From the NCBI RefSeq assembly GCF_900343025.1, contig NZ_OUND01000001.1, positions 1,240,001 through 1,304,000 of the forward strand: 64,000 bases of DNA. Reading direction: 5' to 3'. Source of the stretch: Arsenophonus endosymbiont of Aleurodicus floccissimus (GTDB taxonomy: Bacteria > Pseudomonadota > Gammaproteobacteria > Enterobacterales > Enterobacteriaceae). The notes beneath the pieces are model-generated. The model was not told the DNA's origin. It did not search any database and worked only from the letters and a program-made list of their open reading frames with translations. The position numbers and the translations under genes were made by a program. Shown here in pieces: positions 19,002 to 28,067 of this stretch. The number at the start of each line of letters is the position of its first letter. The stretch's first letter is position 1.

Positions 19002-21335
19002 TTCTTGTAGTTCTTCGCATTTTTCTAACGCTATACGTACTTCTTCGTTTGTTAAATTTCTTTTTTTTACAAGTACCCAAGGACGAACAGTTTTACCTTT
19101 GAGTTTTAATTTTGCATATTGCGTCAACCCTTTTGCTCTTAAAATCGCCGTAATTTGTTTAACGTTGATCTCCACTGCTGTACCCATATCACTAATAATA
19201 AAATTAACTATCTGCTGATAGGTCATAACGGGAGAAATAGGCGCATCAATCAAATCATGCAAAGTTTTGGCAACATCTGAACGACCGCTTTCTTTCATAA
19301 TTTGCCGTTCTTCAGTATCAGGCGCTCTTTGCCAATCGAATTGATTCAAATCAATGGATTTTAAATACCAAAATACCTGTGATATAAAATTAGCGTCATG
19401 TAAATGTTGATAAAGGTTTTCATAATACTTGACATCTTTTAAATGATCAGGCCCTCTAAAGACCGCAATAGGTCTATCCTCTTCAGGGATAATAATGGCA
19501 TCTATATGGTTAGATAAAAACAGAAAGCTAGTAAAAATATCTTCAGTTATTTTCTTTCCATATTTATTATTAACTTCAAATCTAGGCTCGGTAAGAATGT
19601 CACGTAATTGATCACTAATTGAATACTTTTTATCCGTATTTTCTCTTACTTCATCGACGGTATATAGTAGAGAATGATGTAAATAGTCATGATATTGATT
19701 TTTGCAAATAACATCCATTTTCACCCTTGTACAATTCCAAGAGCCTAGAATTTTCTCCATCATTTGAATCACCCATCCTCACCTGGTTCCGTGTAACGTA
19801 GATATATGAAGCCATAGTAATAAGGCATCGACGATCGGGGCGTTGAACTATCCAGGCTAAACGCGCAATAAAAAAGTCCATTTGCTCTTTTTTAAGCAAA
19901 AGATATTCCATGTGTTTACGAAATACGTTATCTGACTTATCAAAATTAGAAACCGTTGCATGGTCAGGGAGATAAAACTCATTAATATCGAAGCGCCCAT
20001 CATGCCGTTTAATTAAACGCCCTTCACCTGGTTGGTATCCAATACTTTCAGCAACGCGTTTTTTAGGATGCACTATCCAATATTTCGCTGCTGGAATTAG
20101 TTGACCTTTTTTTACTTATTGACGGTATTTGATAAGGCGCCATCAGATTTTTAAATGATTTCATTTCGATGACACAATTATAAGGGGGTCGTGATAAATC
20201 ACACATCTGATCACCTTTGACTACATAAATGAAACGTTCAAGGAAGTGGCTTGTCATATCCATATTGATATCGGTAAAACCCTCTTCAGTCTTATTATCC
20301 GACAGATCGTCAAAATCATCTTTACTAAACCCAATAGCGTGCAAGAAATCGCCATCGTTTCGGTGTGCACAACTGGCATGCAGACATTTAAAATAGCCTA
20401 CTTCAAAACCGGCTGTATTTTTAGGGAAATACGCTGTACTGGTGACCCCACTATCAGTACTATGTCCACTTTCAAAAGGGCAAGTGATATAGTGTTCTCC
20501 ATTACGACCACAGTCCAGTATTAGCCCATGACTGTCCAAGTACTCAGCGACCTCATCAGTTGCATTAAGCGTTGCGATCGAACAGTCTCTTACTTTACCT
20601 AAACGACTCGATTCAGATGAAGATAAAACGGGTAACTCGACAGCTAATGCCTGCCAGAAATCATTTAACTGATTTTCCGTAATCATAAAACGTTCAGAGG
20701 GTAAATCATTATCCCAACGAATTCGCGCAACAGTAGGATGTGCGACCATGGCAACAAATTGTTGCCCTTTAGCGAGAAGTTCAACGATCCCCAAATCGGT
20801 TTTTAAACGATGCACACGTTTAGAATACTCACCTTCTACTGCGATGAGGTAAAGGCATTATGTTACTGTTATCTCGAAAACGGCGAGGCGGAATTTGACC
20901 AAAAGACTGTAGCATAAAGGCTTGGATACGGGCTTGCATATCAGCATCGTCACTATCACAATCCAGTGCTAGTATACCAGAGTCTGTTTTGACACAGATA
21001 CCGTAATCAGGCTCCATCATCCATTTTTCGATATCTGCCCCTGAGGAAGATTTGCTAGTCCATTCTGCTATCCCAATAACCTGTCGCTGAGAATTATACA
21101 TAGAGGGCGTTTTGCCTAGTGCTTTCATTTTACTGGAAGGCGAAATAGCAGCCTCAGCATTACAAACCACAGATAATAATCTATCGGTATAACCGAGGAT
21201 TAAATCGAAGTGCACCAATTCATCAGGTAACGCACCTCATTTTTTTAAGTGATCAAGCTCGTCATAAGAGCCAGCAACAGCAGGACTCGCGCGCTGATCA
21301 CTAACACTACGCCCGACAGAATAATTGATTTGCAT
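18909..21335 (-). pseudogene. Phage primase-helicase (prim-pol plus DUF5906-type helicase), broken
   Basis: From ATG 21335 (MQINYSVGRSVSDQRASPAV) an in-frame TGA follows HLKK, then a prim-pol-like segment with PDYGICVKTDSGILALDCDS (acidic LDxD centre). After frame changes comes a zinc-binding stretch (ITCPFESGHS...YFKCLHASCAHR), then FDINEFYLPDHATVSNFDKS, and the helicase-like KKITEDIFTSFLFLSNHIDA with EEDRPIAVFRGP. Together about 800 residues. Such proteins prime and unwind phage DNA. At least three frame changes and one stop. The C-terminal end overlaps the candidate origin repeats. Confidence 0.7.
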
Positions 21336-21354
21336 GGGTTATTTGGCCTTTGAC

Positions 21355-21570
21355 TTAGTCGGTATTATTATGTTGTGAATTTTCTGTATGGTATTTTCTG
21401 TATAACTCAGGACTATACTTAAGTGATCCATTGGTTATTTTTTCAATAAGTAATGCAGATTTTTCAGGGATAACATCCCTCCATTGTCCAACAGCCTGTG
21501 GAGATATCCCCAAAACCTTAGCAAAATTCCTTTTTGAGCGAAAATAACTAACAACAATTGCTTTTAACAT
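21355..21570 (-). CDS. Cro-like repressor
   Basis: An intact 71-residue protein. Residues 10-36 (FRSKRNFAKVLGISPQAVGQWRD) form a helix-turn-helix with the Cro pattern, followed by VIPEKSALLIEKITNGSLKY, the usual dimer region of small Cro proteins of lambdoid phages. It is divergent from the CI-like gene across 75 bp and leads into the primase operon, so it would be the first gene of the lytic transcript. A tail of polar residues (HTENSQHNNTD) ends the protein. Confidence 0.8.
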   Translation of the reverse strand: MLKAIVVSYFRSKRNFAKVLGISPQAVGQWRDVIPEKSALLIEKITNGSLKYSPELYRKYHTENSQHNNTD

Positions 21571-21598
21571 TCAGAAACCTCAAAATTATAAATTAAAG

Positions 21599-21643
21599 TT
21601 TACCTTTTATAAATAATATTTTACATAATAAAGAGGAGTTTAC
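21599..21643. promoter_or_regulatory. Candidate Cro/CI operator repeats
   Basis: TTTAC occurs three times in the divergent intergenic region (21599-21603, 21620-21624, 21639-21643), with spacings of 21 and 19 bp, about two helical turns. This fits an operator array but the sites are short and not palindromic. Confidence 0.3.
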
Positions 21644-21645
21644 AA

Positions 21646-22044
21646 GTGGCTGAATATGATAGGGAAGCAATAGGCCGTAGAATTTACGAAAGACGAACTG
21701 AATTAGGTCTAAGAGCAATAGATTTAGCTGACCTAATCGGGGTCAGTCGCGTAGCGGTGTCTCAATGGGAAAGAGGACTAAGCGTTTTAGGTGGGGATAA
21801 ATTAATGAATATAGCCGAAGCCTTGAAATGCTCTCCTGAATGGATCATTGCTGGTACAGATCATTTGGAGAAAATACAAGACCTAGACCTAAACATTGAA
21901 GCATCTGATATTAAAATACTTAGACTTGCTCAGCAACTACCTGAAACTGAGAAAGATAATCTAATAAAAATGCTTGAAGACAAAATCGAATATTATAGAA
22001 AATTATACACCGAACTCACTCAAAAACTTTCGCCTCAAAAATAA
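21646..22044 (+). CDS. CI-type prophage repressor without peptidase domain
   Basis: Starts with GTG 21646 after GAGGAG. Residues 8-62 form a helix-turn-helix (GRRIYERRTELGLRAIDLAD, LIGVSRVAVSQWERGLSVLG, NIAEALKCSPEWI). The C-terminal half is helical (LRLAQQLPETEKDNLIKMLE, KIEYYRKLYTELTQ) and there is no LexA/S24 self-cleavage domain, so induction by RecA-mediated cleavage is unlikely. At 132 residues it resembles short repressors found in Photorhabdus, Xenorhabdus and relatives' prophages. Intact; antirepressors encoded further right could be the inducing route. Confidence 0.8.
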   Translation: MAEYDREAIGRRIYERRTELGLRAIDLADLIGVSRVAVSQWERGLSVLGGDKLMNIAEALKCSPEWIIAGTDHLEKIQDLDLNIEASDIKILRLAQQLPETEKDNLIKMLEDKIEYYRKLYTELTQKLSPQK

Positions 22045-22098
22045 GCTGTTAGATAAAACTGCACAGCATATATCTAAATCTTTTCACTAAAATTATCC

Positions 22099-22144
22099 AT
22101 ATCAAGATGTAAGGTACAATAAAATTTACCTTACATCTTGATAT
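22099..22144. repeat. 18-bp perfect inverted repeat after the repressor gene
   Basis: ATATCAAGATGTAAGGTA at 22099-22116 is repeated in exact inverse at 22127-22144, with a 10-nt loop. No T-run follows on either strand, so it is not a standard intrinsic terminator. It lies 55 bp after the repressor stop. Confidence 0.8.
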
Positions 22145-22194
22145 TAATATTTATGAAAACTAAGATTTATTAAAATCAGTAAGGAGACTTACTA

Positions 22195-22392
22195 ACGGGC
22201 AACGACTTTACATTACTCGCTAAAATTATTGATATATCAGAGCAAATAAAATTACTACAAAGAATTTCTTTTAGTCTTTCCGGCGAGGAAAGAGATGTTT
22301 TGAATGCATTGGTTCTAGATAAAGCAATCGAATTAAAATCACTTTCAGTGAAAGTGCGTGACCAGATCGAGTTAACAAACGATGCTCACTGA
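22195..22392 (+). CDS. Small phage protein, apparent ACG start
   Basis: A 65-codon open frame with an AAGGAG ribosome binding site 8 bp before ACG 22195; no ATG, GTG or TTG is available at that place. The product would read TGNDFTLLAKIIDISEQIKL after its first residue, then ISFSLSGEERDVLNALVLDK to TNDAH. The stop overlaps the ATG of the next gene (22382). The well-placed ribosome site suggests the original ATG mutated to ACG, reducing or abolishing expression. Family unknown. Confidence 0.5.
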   Translation, partial: TGNDFTLLAKIIDISEQIKLLQRISFSLSGEERDVLNALVLDKAIELKSLSVKVRDQIELTNDAH

Positions 22393-22564
22393 CTCAGAAA
22401 TCATCAACGCAACAAACAAAGCATATACAGAAAAACAAAAGAAATTTATAGAGTATTTTAACACTAGAGAAAATAAAAAAATGCCATTAAACATTCTATT
22501 AAAAAAATACGTTATTTATGCAAATGGATATATGTACAGTGTAAGACAAACAAATAACTACTAA
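22382..22564 (+). CDS. Small hypothetical phage protein
   Basis: A 60-residue basic protein (MLTDSEIINATNKAYTEKQK to YANGYMYSVRQTNNY) whose ATG overlaps the previous small gene's stop, suggesting translational coupling. The segment KKMPLNILLKKYVIYANGYM has no recognised motif. It lies in the early rightward region after the repressor. I do not recognise a family. Confidence 0.45.
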   Translation: MLTDSEIINATNKAYTEKQKKFIEYFNTRENKKMPLNILLKKYVIYANGYMYSVRQTNNY

Positions 22565-22807
22565 CACGCTCTTTAACAATTTAGAAAATCCGAATGTACA
22601 GCGCGTTATGTCTGTATGAGTACAGTAATGCACGTTGCATTAAGTGCGATCCGTTCTTTGCAAGACAGCAATGTCAAAGGACAGGCAGCCATAATGGACT
22701 GTACAAACGCAAAAAACACTAATTATAGGTCATTTTGCGAAGTGGCCTATGGTAAGTGATGACAGTAAGCTATAGCTCTAAATTACGTTAAATACAGGAG
22801 GTCAAAC
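22565..22807 (+). other. Early-region leader, no gene seen
   Basis: About 240 bp without a convincing gene. It contains an imperfect hairpin TAGGTCA/TGGCCTA (22726-22749) and ends with a strong ribosome site (AGGAGG) for the next gene. It may hold an early promoter; none is clear by eye. Confidence 0.4.
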
Positions 22808-23020
22808 ATGGATAACGAACAGTTAAAGTTAAGTAAGAAAACCGTAATTGTTGACGGGAAGGAAATTGATAAAGAAATTGTTCACCACTGCATAGATAAG
22901 GTTGAGCAAGCAGTTCTGGATGTTGTGACACATTTAGTAAAAAAGGGTGCTGAAAAAGAAGACGTTATTAATGCTGCAAAAACTACCGCTGAGGCGATAG
23001 GTAGTTGGAATGGTTTTTAA
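22808..23020 (+). CDS. Small acidic phage protein
   Basis: An intact 70-residue protein after a consensus-like AGGAGG. It reads MDNEQLKLSKKTVIVDGKEI then EIVHHCIDKVEQAVLDVVTH and INAAKTTAEAIGSWNGF. It is mostly helical with balanced charges. No family recognised. It converges with a small minus-strand gene that ends within its stop codon region. Confidence 0.6.
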   Translation: MDNEQLKLSKKTVIVDGKEIDKEIVHHCIDKVEQAVLDVVTHLVKKGAEKEDVINAAKTTAEAIGSWNGF

Positions 23021-23226
23021 TCTTTTTGACCTAGCTTCTTCCAAACATCTAAAGACTTCTTGCTGTCAGCATCTTTGATGATTGTTTGATAAACTGCTTC
23101 TAATCCAAGAACTTCAATAAGATATTCTTCAGGGGTACATATTTTACCACAACGTCTCAGATATTCAACTGTTAAAGCGCGAGCATCGTATTTATAGCAT
23201 ACAAGTTTTTCATTTTTATTAGACAT
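23017..23226 (-). CDS. Small hypothetical phage protein
   Basis: Start chosen at ATG 23226 after AAGGAG (MSNKNEKLVCYKYDARALTV); the open frame extends upstream but has no ribosome site there. 69 residues, helical, ending KKSLDVWKKLGQKD. It contains three cysteines (CYK, CGK, C-TPEEY), not in a clear metal motif. It is convergent and touching with 22808-23020, so the two transcripts would overlap at their 3' ends. Family unknown. Confidence 0.5.
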   Translation of the reverse strand: MSNKNEKLVCYKYDARALTVEYLRRCGKICTPEEYLIEVLGLEAVYQTIIKDADSKKSLDVWKKLGQKD

Positions 23227-23516
23227 TAGATTCTCCTTATAAGTTAATAGAACCGTAAGGATACCATCTCGCCTGACGTTGTTAAAAGCATGCAATGAAT
23301 AAATTGCGACTTAACCAAGCAGTACTGCTCTTTAACACCCTTTCGCTGAAAAAGCGAACCATAAAACACCAAAACAGTCGGTTTTGGGGTGTGTGAAATA
23401 ACCAAAATACAGTCATTAAGTTAAAAACCAACACCAGGGTACTACCCAATATGGCTGTAAATATAAACCGGATAGCTCTGGCACACACCGCCAAAACCCA
23501 TTGGTATTTAGGAGAA

Positions 23517-23710
23517 ATGATGAAATTTGAAGAATTGAGTGAAAAATCTCAAGAGAAAGCCAGTGAAGCTTTACTGTATGCATTACAGGCGGAAATGGAT
23601 TCAAATCGCTCTTATTTGATAATATCAGGGCGAAAGCGCTTGCATCGGCTATCAGAGACGGTTTCATTGCGCTGGAAACAGAGGCAACAAACTGCAGCAA
23701 GCAAAAGTAG
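23517..23710 (+). pseudogene. Small phage protein, frameshifted
   Basis: ATG 23517 after GGAG reads MMKFEELSEKSQEKASEALL and YALQAEMDSNRS, then a one-base change gives LFDNIRAKALASAIRDGFIA and ALETEATNCSKQK before TAG 23708. Read this way it is a 65-residue helical protein. The existing frame instead runs into unrelated sequence. Family unknown. The leader (23310-23516) contains several short hairpins (TTCGCTGAAAAAGCGAA among them). Confidence 0.45.
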
Positions 23711-23745
23711 GACTATCTTATCTTTGAAAGGCAAATGATTAACCT

Positions 23746-24180
23746 CTAGTTAATACTTTTAGCTAATTCTGAAAGAATTTGAGTGACTGCCCCTGTATTA
23801 GCAAATAAAGTATCAACACATTTACCTACAACAAATTCTGCGCCTTTCTCTTTTAATAGTTTTAATAGTGTTTTCTTTTCTCATTGTGGCAAATTCGTGT
23901 TATTGATAATGGTTTCTAGTTGCTTAAGGGTATTTTTGTGAATTTTAATAGTGACGACGTTTACTTCACTGCCGATGGTATCGGTATTGGCGTAATCAAA
24001 ACCTTTGGCGGTCAGCGCTATGCAATCGATATTAAAAAAAGGTTGTCGATCAATACTGAAAGAAACAGCTTTAGGTTCAATTAATCCTATTTTCATCAAA
24101 TAGCTGGTATCTGCTGCCAACTGTTCCCAACCTAATTTATCTGCCAAGGTATTCAACTGTTCTCTATTAATTGGCTCCAT
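23746..24180 (-). pseudogene. Phage hypothetical protein interrupted by TGA
   Basis: ATG 24180 (MEPINREQLNTLADKLGWEQ) opens 99 codons including IDCIALTAKGFDYANTDTIG and VVTIKIHKNTLKQLETI. An in-frame TGA after NNTNLPQ is followed in the same frame by EKKTLLKLLKEKGAEFVVGK and CVDTLFANTGAVTQILSEL to TAG at 23746. The pattern ALTAKGFDY...VVTIKIHKDT, then a helical tail, is that of a phage-borne family of about 140 residues seen in enterobacterial prophages. Role unknown. Confidence 0.5.
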
Positions 24181-24262
24181 AGGTCTATCAGGATTATTTA
24201 GTGCTCAAATTATCATGAGATGTCTCTCTTTAATTGCCCTCATTACAAGTTTTATTCCTTTT

Positions 24263-24481
24263 TTATGTGCTGTGGGAAACACATAGTAACCTATTTTGTG
24301 TGTTGTGGGAATACACAAAAGGGAGCGATCCTGACGCGCCAGAAATATCAGGCAACTCAATAAATAGTTGATCACCTGTAATCCCTGACATATTCATAAG
24401 GGAAATCATAATAGGCATTGCATCTATGGCAATAGAAAAGCGTAGCATGAAGAGAAGTAGTAACTGGTTTAGTGACAGCAT
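24263..24481 (-). CDS. Hypothetical small protein overlapping hairpin repeats
   Basis: 72 codons from ATG 24481, whose start overlaps the stop of the preceding minus-strand remnant (TAGTATG). The first 30 residues are hydrophobic (LNQLLLLFMLRFSIAIDAMP), followed by TGDQLFIELPDISGASGSLP. The last third coincides with the TGTG hairpin repeats (24264-24320), as is seen in Ash/Icd-like phage open frames. Whether it is really translated is uncertain. Confidence 0.3.
   Translation of the reverse strand: MLSLNQLLLLFMLRFSIAIDAMPIMISLMNMSGITGDQLFIELPDISGASGSLPFVYSHNTQNRLLCVSHST
24264..24320. repeat. Two copies of a TGTG-type hairpin
   Basis: TATGTG/CACATA (24264-24285) and TTTTGTGT/ACACAAAA (24294-24320) share the core TGTGnTGTGGGAAnACACA. 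Two adjacent copies of the same small hairpin suggest protein binding sites or a structured RNA leader for the minus-strand gene at 23746-24180. Confidence 0.55.
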
Positions 24482-24482
24482 A

Positions 24483-24700
24483 CTAAAGTATCGATTTCAC
24501 GCCAGATTCATAGCATTGAATACAAAAATAATAAGGTTTTTACTCAGTATTTTCAGGTGTTTTACTACGGTGGACTACCGTACCCGGTTGAGGGTAATAA
24601 AGTTCATAATTGGATTTTGCAATCAACCATTGCTCTTTGTTATTAACCTCTTTTTCAAGTTCAATGATGCGATTCTTTGCCATCATCAAAAGTTCTTGAA
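24483..24700 (-). pseudogene. Remnant of a coiled-coil plus zinc-finger phage protein
   Basis: The minus strand reads AKNRIIELEKEVNNKEQWLI, AKSNYELYYPQPGTVVHRSK, then in-frame TAA and KPYYFCIQCYESGVKSIL before TAG at 24483. This matches a common small prophage protein with an N-terminal coiled coil, a conserved Y-x-L-Y-x-P-x-PG-T-V-V segment and a C-terminal C-x-x-C-Y-x-x-G-x-KSIL. The 5' end is lost at the tandem duplication 24695-24745. Function unknown. Confidence 0.5.
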
Positions 24701-24745
24701 GTAATATTTGTGCCTATAACTTGAAGTAAGATTTGTTGCCTATAA
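24695..24745. repeat. Imperfect 25-bp tandem duplication
   Basis: CTTGAAGTAATATTTGTGCC-type unit at 24695-24719 is repeated at 24720-24745 with one substitution and one extra T. It disrupts the 5' end of the minus-strand remnant. Confidence 0.75.
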
Positions 24746-24791
24746 ACAGTCAGGCATCCCATATCTAGCCCATTCCATCGGAAAAACCACC

Positions 24792-24926
24792 ATGCAAAAA
24801 GCAAAAATTCTGTCATCGGAGCGATTTCCGATGAATAACAACGTTCGACGTTTACGCTATTTACAAAAATTAGAAGCGTTAAAACGCAATGTCAATCACC
24901 AATTCCCTGTCACTGTATACCGTTGA
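24792..24926 (+). CDS. Small basic phage protein (44 residues)
   Basis: ATG 24792 opens MQKAKILSSERFPMNNNVRR and continues LRYLQKLEALKRNVNHQFPV to TGA 24924. It is arginine- and lysine-rich and intact. No ribosome site of good quality is visible (ACCACC before ATG). The next gene starts shortly after. Family unknown; it may be a nucleic-acid-binding peptide, but that is only suggested by its charge. Confidence 0.4.
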   Translation: MQKAKILSSERFPMNNNVRRLRYLQKLEALKRNVNHQFPVTVYR

Positions 24927-24951
24927 GGTCGCCGCATAATGCTTACCGCAA

Positions 24952-25834
24952 ATGATCATGGCTCACAATCAACTAGCCGAAGCCCATAAAATGTTAATCA
25001 GTCAGTTAGTCGGACATACTGAAAATGACCCCAGTGACCCAAACGAACCGACAGGGGTGAAAAAGCCGAAACCTTTCATACCGGATGTTAAGCCACAACC
25101 CGTTGCAACTTCAGGTACCATTGAACCTCAAGAAACAATTAAGCATGAAATTACTATCGAAGTGCCCGCTAGAGCCGAAGACAAGCCAGCACCGGTTGTT
25201 GCCGAGAAAAAGGTTCAAGCCCCTAAGGTAGAAACGAAACCTACTAAAGCCGTTAAACCAATTATTGAAGCGCCTAAAGTATAGCATAAACGTGAACCGG
25301 TTGATATTGAATCGCTTGACTTACGTCACGTAGTCGCCCTGTCTGTCCTGTTTGGGGATAAAGCGCTTAAACCTGACAGTACGTAATTGGCTAGCGCCAG
25401 CGCAATGCTTGCATCCGAAAAAGCTGATAGCGTCACTCACTGGGCAAATTGATGCATTCTATTGCGCCTTAAATGGCGTAGCGCAATTACAAACATTTTC
25501 CAACATCAAAACCTTCGACATATGCCTAAAAATACTAGCTAATTGGGATAATCTCCTTGGTATTACCGATCGTCGAGAATTTGCCTTGTCATTATTGCGT
25601 GAATTGCCTACTCCTGCAGAAGCCAAACCGATTGATTTTAAGGCACTTCGTAGTGAGGCTTCGGCCTACATCATTCAACTGGTCAAAGGCGGATATCGCA
25701 ATGAAACGCTGGATATTATCGCCTCATTCAACGCTAAAAAAATGGGTGACGTTACTGATGGCAATTTAGTCCAATTTATCGAGAAAGCCAAAAGCGTTTT
25801 AGCCGATGATAGCACCGAGGGTAGTGATGGCTGA
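24952..25834 (+). pseudogene. Unknown early phage protein with Pro/Lys-rich linker, broken
   Basis: First part MIMAHNQLAEAHKMLISQLV is followed by a proline- and lysine-rich linker (KPKPFIPDVKPQP, KVQAPKVETKPTKAVKP). An in-frame TAG (25282-25284) and a TAA interrupt VDIESLDLRHVVALSVLFGD and LASASAMLASEKADSVTHWA. A frame change then gives QIDAFYCALNGVAQLQTFSN, LLGITDRREFALSLLRELPT and [19 protein letters not shown]. The end overlaps the start of the DUF2800 gene. Probably a replication accessory protein by position; family not recognised. Confidence 0.5.
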
Positions 25835-27128
25835 ACATGCAAAACTTGCTCCCTCCTCAGCACATAGATGGATTAGATGTAGCGCCAGTCTCGCAGTAGA
25901 ATCCACCTTACCGGATAAAACATCGCCGTTTGCTGAAGAAGGTAGCGTGGCGCATATGCCTTAGCGGAAAGTATCTTAACAATGCGTCAAAACCCGTTTA
26001 GTGAAGGGCGGAAGCGAACATCTAGCTTTGATGGGAAGGATTATATTGGCACGTATCCGTTGCTAAAAGCCAACTCACCACAAGTGAATGAAGAGATGAT
26101 TGAGCACGTCCAGACCTATGTTGATACCGTCTGGCAGCTTGCGGACGGGAAAATCTTACAGGTTGAGGAGCGAGTTGACTTTTCAGCTGTCATTGGCGTA
26201 GAGAATTCGTTTGGTCCCGCCGATGCGATTATTGTCAGCGATGGTGAACTGCAAATCCATGACTTGAAATATGACAAAGGCGTTAAAGTGGATGCCCCGA
26301 ACAATGAGCAGCTCATGCTCTATGCGCTAGGGGCGTTACATTAGTTTGACCTTATTTATGATTTTAAAACGTTTCGGCTTTTTATTCATCAACATCGCCC
26401 TAACCATCTGCCTGAGTGGGTGCTATCGATTGAGGACTTAAAAAAATTTGGCGAACAGGTTAAATCAGGGGCGCAAAAAGCCATGGAGATGGCAACCCCT
26501 TGCTGAACGCAACGGGCTTGATGCCCTACCGGATAGTGCCTTTTCACCGGGTATCAAGCAATGCCAGTTCTGTAAAGCAAAAGGAGGATTGTGTTTTACC
26601 CAGGCGCAATTTGTCCATAATGAAGTCAGAGGCGATTTTGTTGATTTAACACAGCCGTTGACACCCCAACTAAGCGATGAACCAACACGCATTACGCTAC
26701 TAACACTTACGCAAATGGCAAAACTCTACCAGCATGTCAATTTGATAGAGAGCTTTTGTAAAGCCCTGCGAAATCGGATCGCCGAAGCATTACACAACGG
26801 GTAATCGGTACCTGGCTTTAAACTGGTTACTGGCAAACAGGGTAATCGCGCCTGGGGTGATGAACGTGAAGCCGAAACGTTGTTAAAAAATGCCAAACTT
26901 AAATAGGAACAAATCTACCACAAGAAAATTATCAGCCCACCACAAGCTGAAAAACTGCTTAAAAAAGACAAACCGAGTCGCTGGACAAAACTGGAAGCAC
27001 TTATTGAGCGAGCAGACGGTAAACCCATTATCGCACCGGAATTTAACCCACGCCCTGCCATTATTACTAACCCCTTAAACGACTTTAACGATGTGACCGA
27101 AGCGTCACTCGCTGATAAATCCATTTAA
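25828..27128 (+). pseudogene. DUF2800 phage protein (RecB-type nuclease-like), broken
   Basis: ATG 25828 reads [20 protein letters not shown] and EEGSVAHM, then a frame change, NPFSEGRKRTSSFDGKDYIG, VEERVDFSAVIGVENSFGPA, DAIIVSDGELQIHDLKYDKG (the D...E..D.K pattern of PD-(D/E)xK nucleases), an in-frame TAG at 26342, CQFCKAKGGLCFTQAQ, a TAA, a further TAG and TRWTKLEALIERADGKP-like ending. DUF2800 genes accompany the SSB gene that follows and probably act in phage recombination or replication. At least three stops and two shifts. Confidence 0.75.
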
Positions 27129-27143
27129 TCAAAAGGTAAATTT

Positions 27144-27698
27144 ATGAAAATCAAATTGAACAACGTACGTTTGGCTTTTCGCGATTTATTTGAACCTTCT
27201 CAGTTTAGTGGTCAGAGTGAATTCAAATACCGTGCCACTTTACTTATCGCCAAAAATCGTACTGACCTGATTGATGAAATTAAAGCCGGTATCAAACGTG
27301 TGATTGGCGAAAAATGGGGTACTAAGAATATCGAAAAAATCTATAACAGTATTTGCAATAATGCTAACCGTTTTTGCTTACGTGATGGCGATTACAAAGA
27401 ATACGACGGCTACGCCGGAAACATGTATATCGGTGCTAGTAACAAATCTCGTCCGTTAGTGATTGACCGCAATACTTCACCCCTGACGGCACAAGATGGT
27501 CGCCCCTATTCTGGCTGCTACGTTAACGCCACCATTGAGTTTTACGCCTATGACAATAACGGCAAAGGGGTTTCAGTGTCATTAAGAGGCGTTCAGTTTT
27601 TCCGGGATGGTGATGCGTTTAGCGGTGGAAGTGTGGCCTCTGTTGACGAGTTTAACGACCTGAGCATGACTGAGAAAGAAGAGTTATTGGCAAGTTAA
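27144..27698 (+). CDS. Enc34-type single-stranded DNA-binding protein (DUF2815)
   Basis: An intact 184-residue protein (MKIKLNNVRLAFRDLFEPSQ) with YRATLLIAKNRTDLIDEIKA, FCLRDGDYKEYDGYAGNMYI and PYSGCYVNATIEFYAYDNNG, the pattern of the DUF2815 family, whose Enc34 phage member is a single-stranded DNA-binding protein. It follows the DUF2800 gene by 15 bp with an AAAAGG ribosome site. It would protect single strands during phage replication. It is among the few undamaged early genes. Confidence 0.82.
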   Translation: MKIKLNNVRLAFRDLFEPSQFSGQSEFKYRATLLIAKNRTDLIDEIKAGIKRVIGEKWGTKNIEKIYNSICNNANRFCLRDGDYKEYDGYAGNMYIGASNKSRPLVIDRNTSPLTAQDGRPYSGCYVNATIEFYAYDNNGKGVSVSLRGVQFFRDGDAFSGGSVASVDEFNDLSMTEKEELLAS

Positions 27699-27828
27699 CA
27701 CCAGGGAACTACCGCAGCCTGAGGTAGTGAAACAATCAGGCAACATTTAAAAATTAGGTTAAATTTTAACCTATTTAGTTTGAGGGGAATTTGATATGTA
27801 AAATGTAAATAACCTGAGGAGGTTCGAA

Positions 27829-27966
27829 ATGAAATTAGATAATATGAGTGAAACCATTGCACTTACTAATACCAGTAACAACCACCATTATCAGCTTAAC
27901 CTGGAACAACAGGTTTATGCCGATGAGGAAACCAAAACATTAATCAATATGATCCAATACTGGTAG
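27829..27966 (+). CDS. Small hypothetical phage protein (45 residues)
   Basis: Preceded by GAGGAGG and starting ATG 27829, it reads MKLDNMSETIALTNTSNNHH, YQLNLEQQVYADEETKTLIN and MIQYW before TAG. The strong ribosome site supports real translation. Polar, no family recognised. Sequence after the stop in the same frame (KKKIPQKRK) is weakly reminiscent of coding, so it may be a truncated longer gene. Confidence 0.4.
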   Translation: MKLDNMSETIALTNTSNNHHYQLNLEQQVYADEETKTLINMIQYW

Positions 27967-28067
27967 AAGAAAAAAATACCTCAGAAAAGAAAATAAGCGA
28001 TTGACAAAGAAGCATCGTTGAGTTGGTGGGATATGTAAATGTTAAAGGCTCAATCAAGGAGTAAAGG

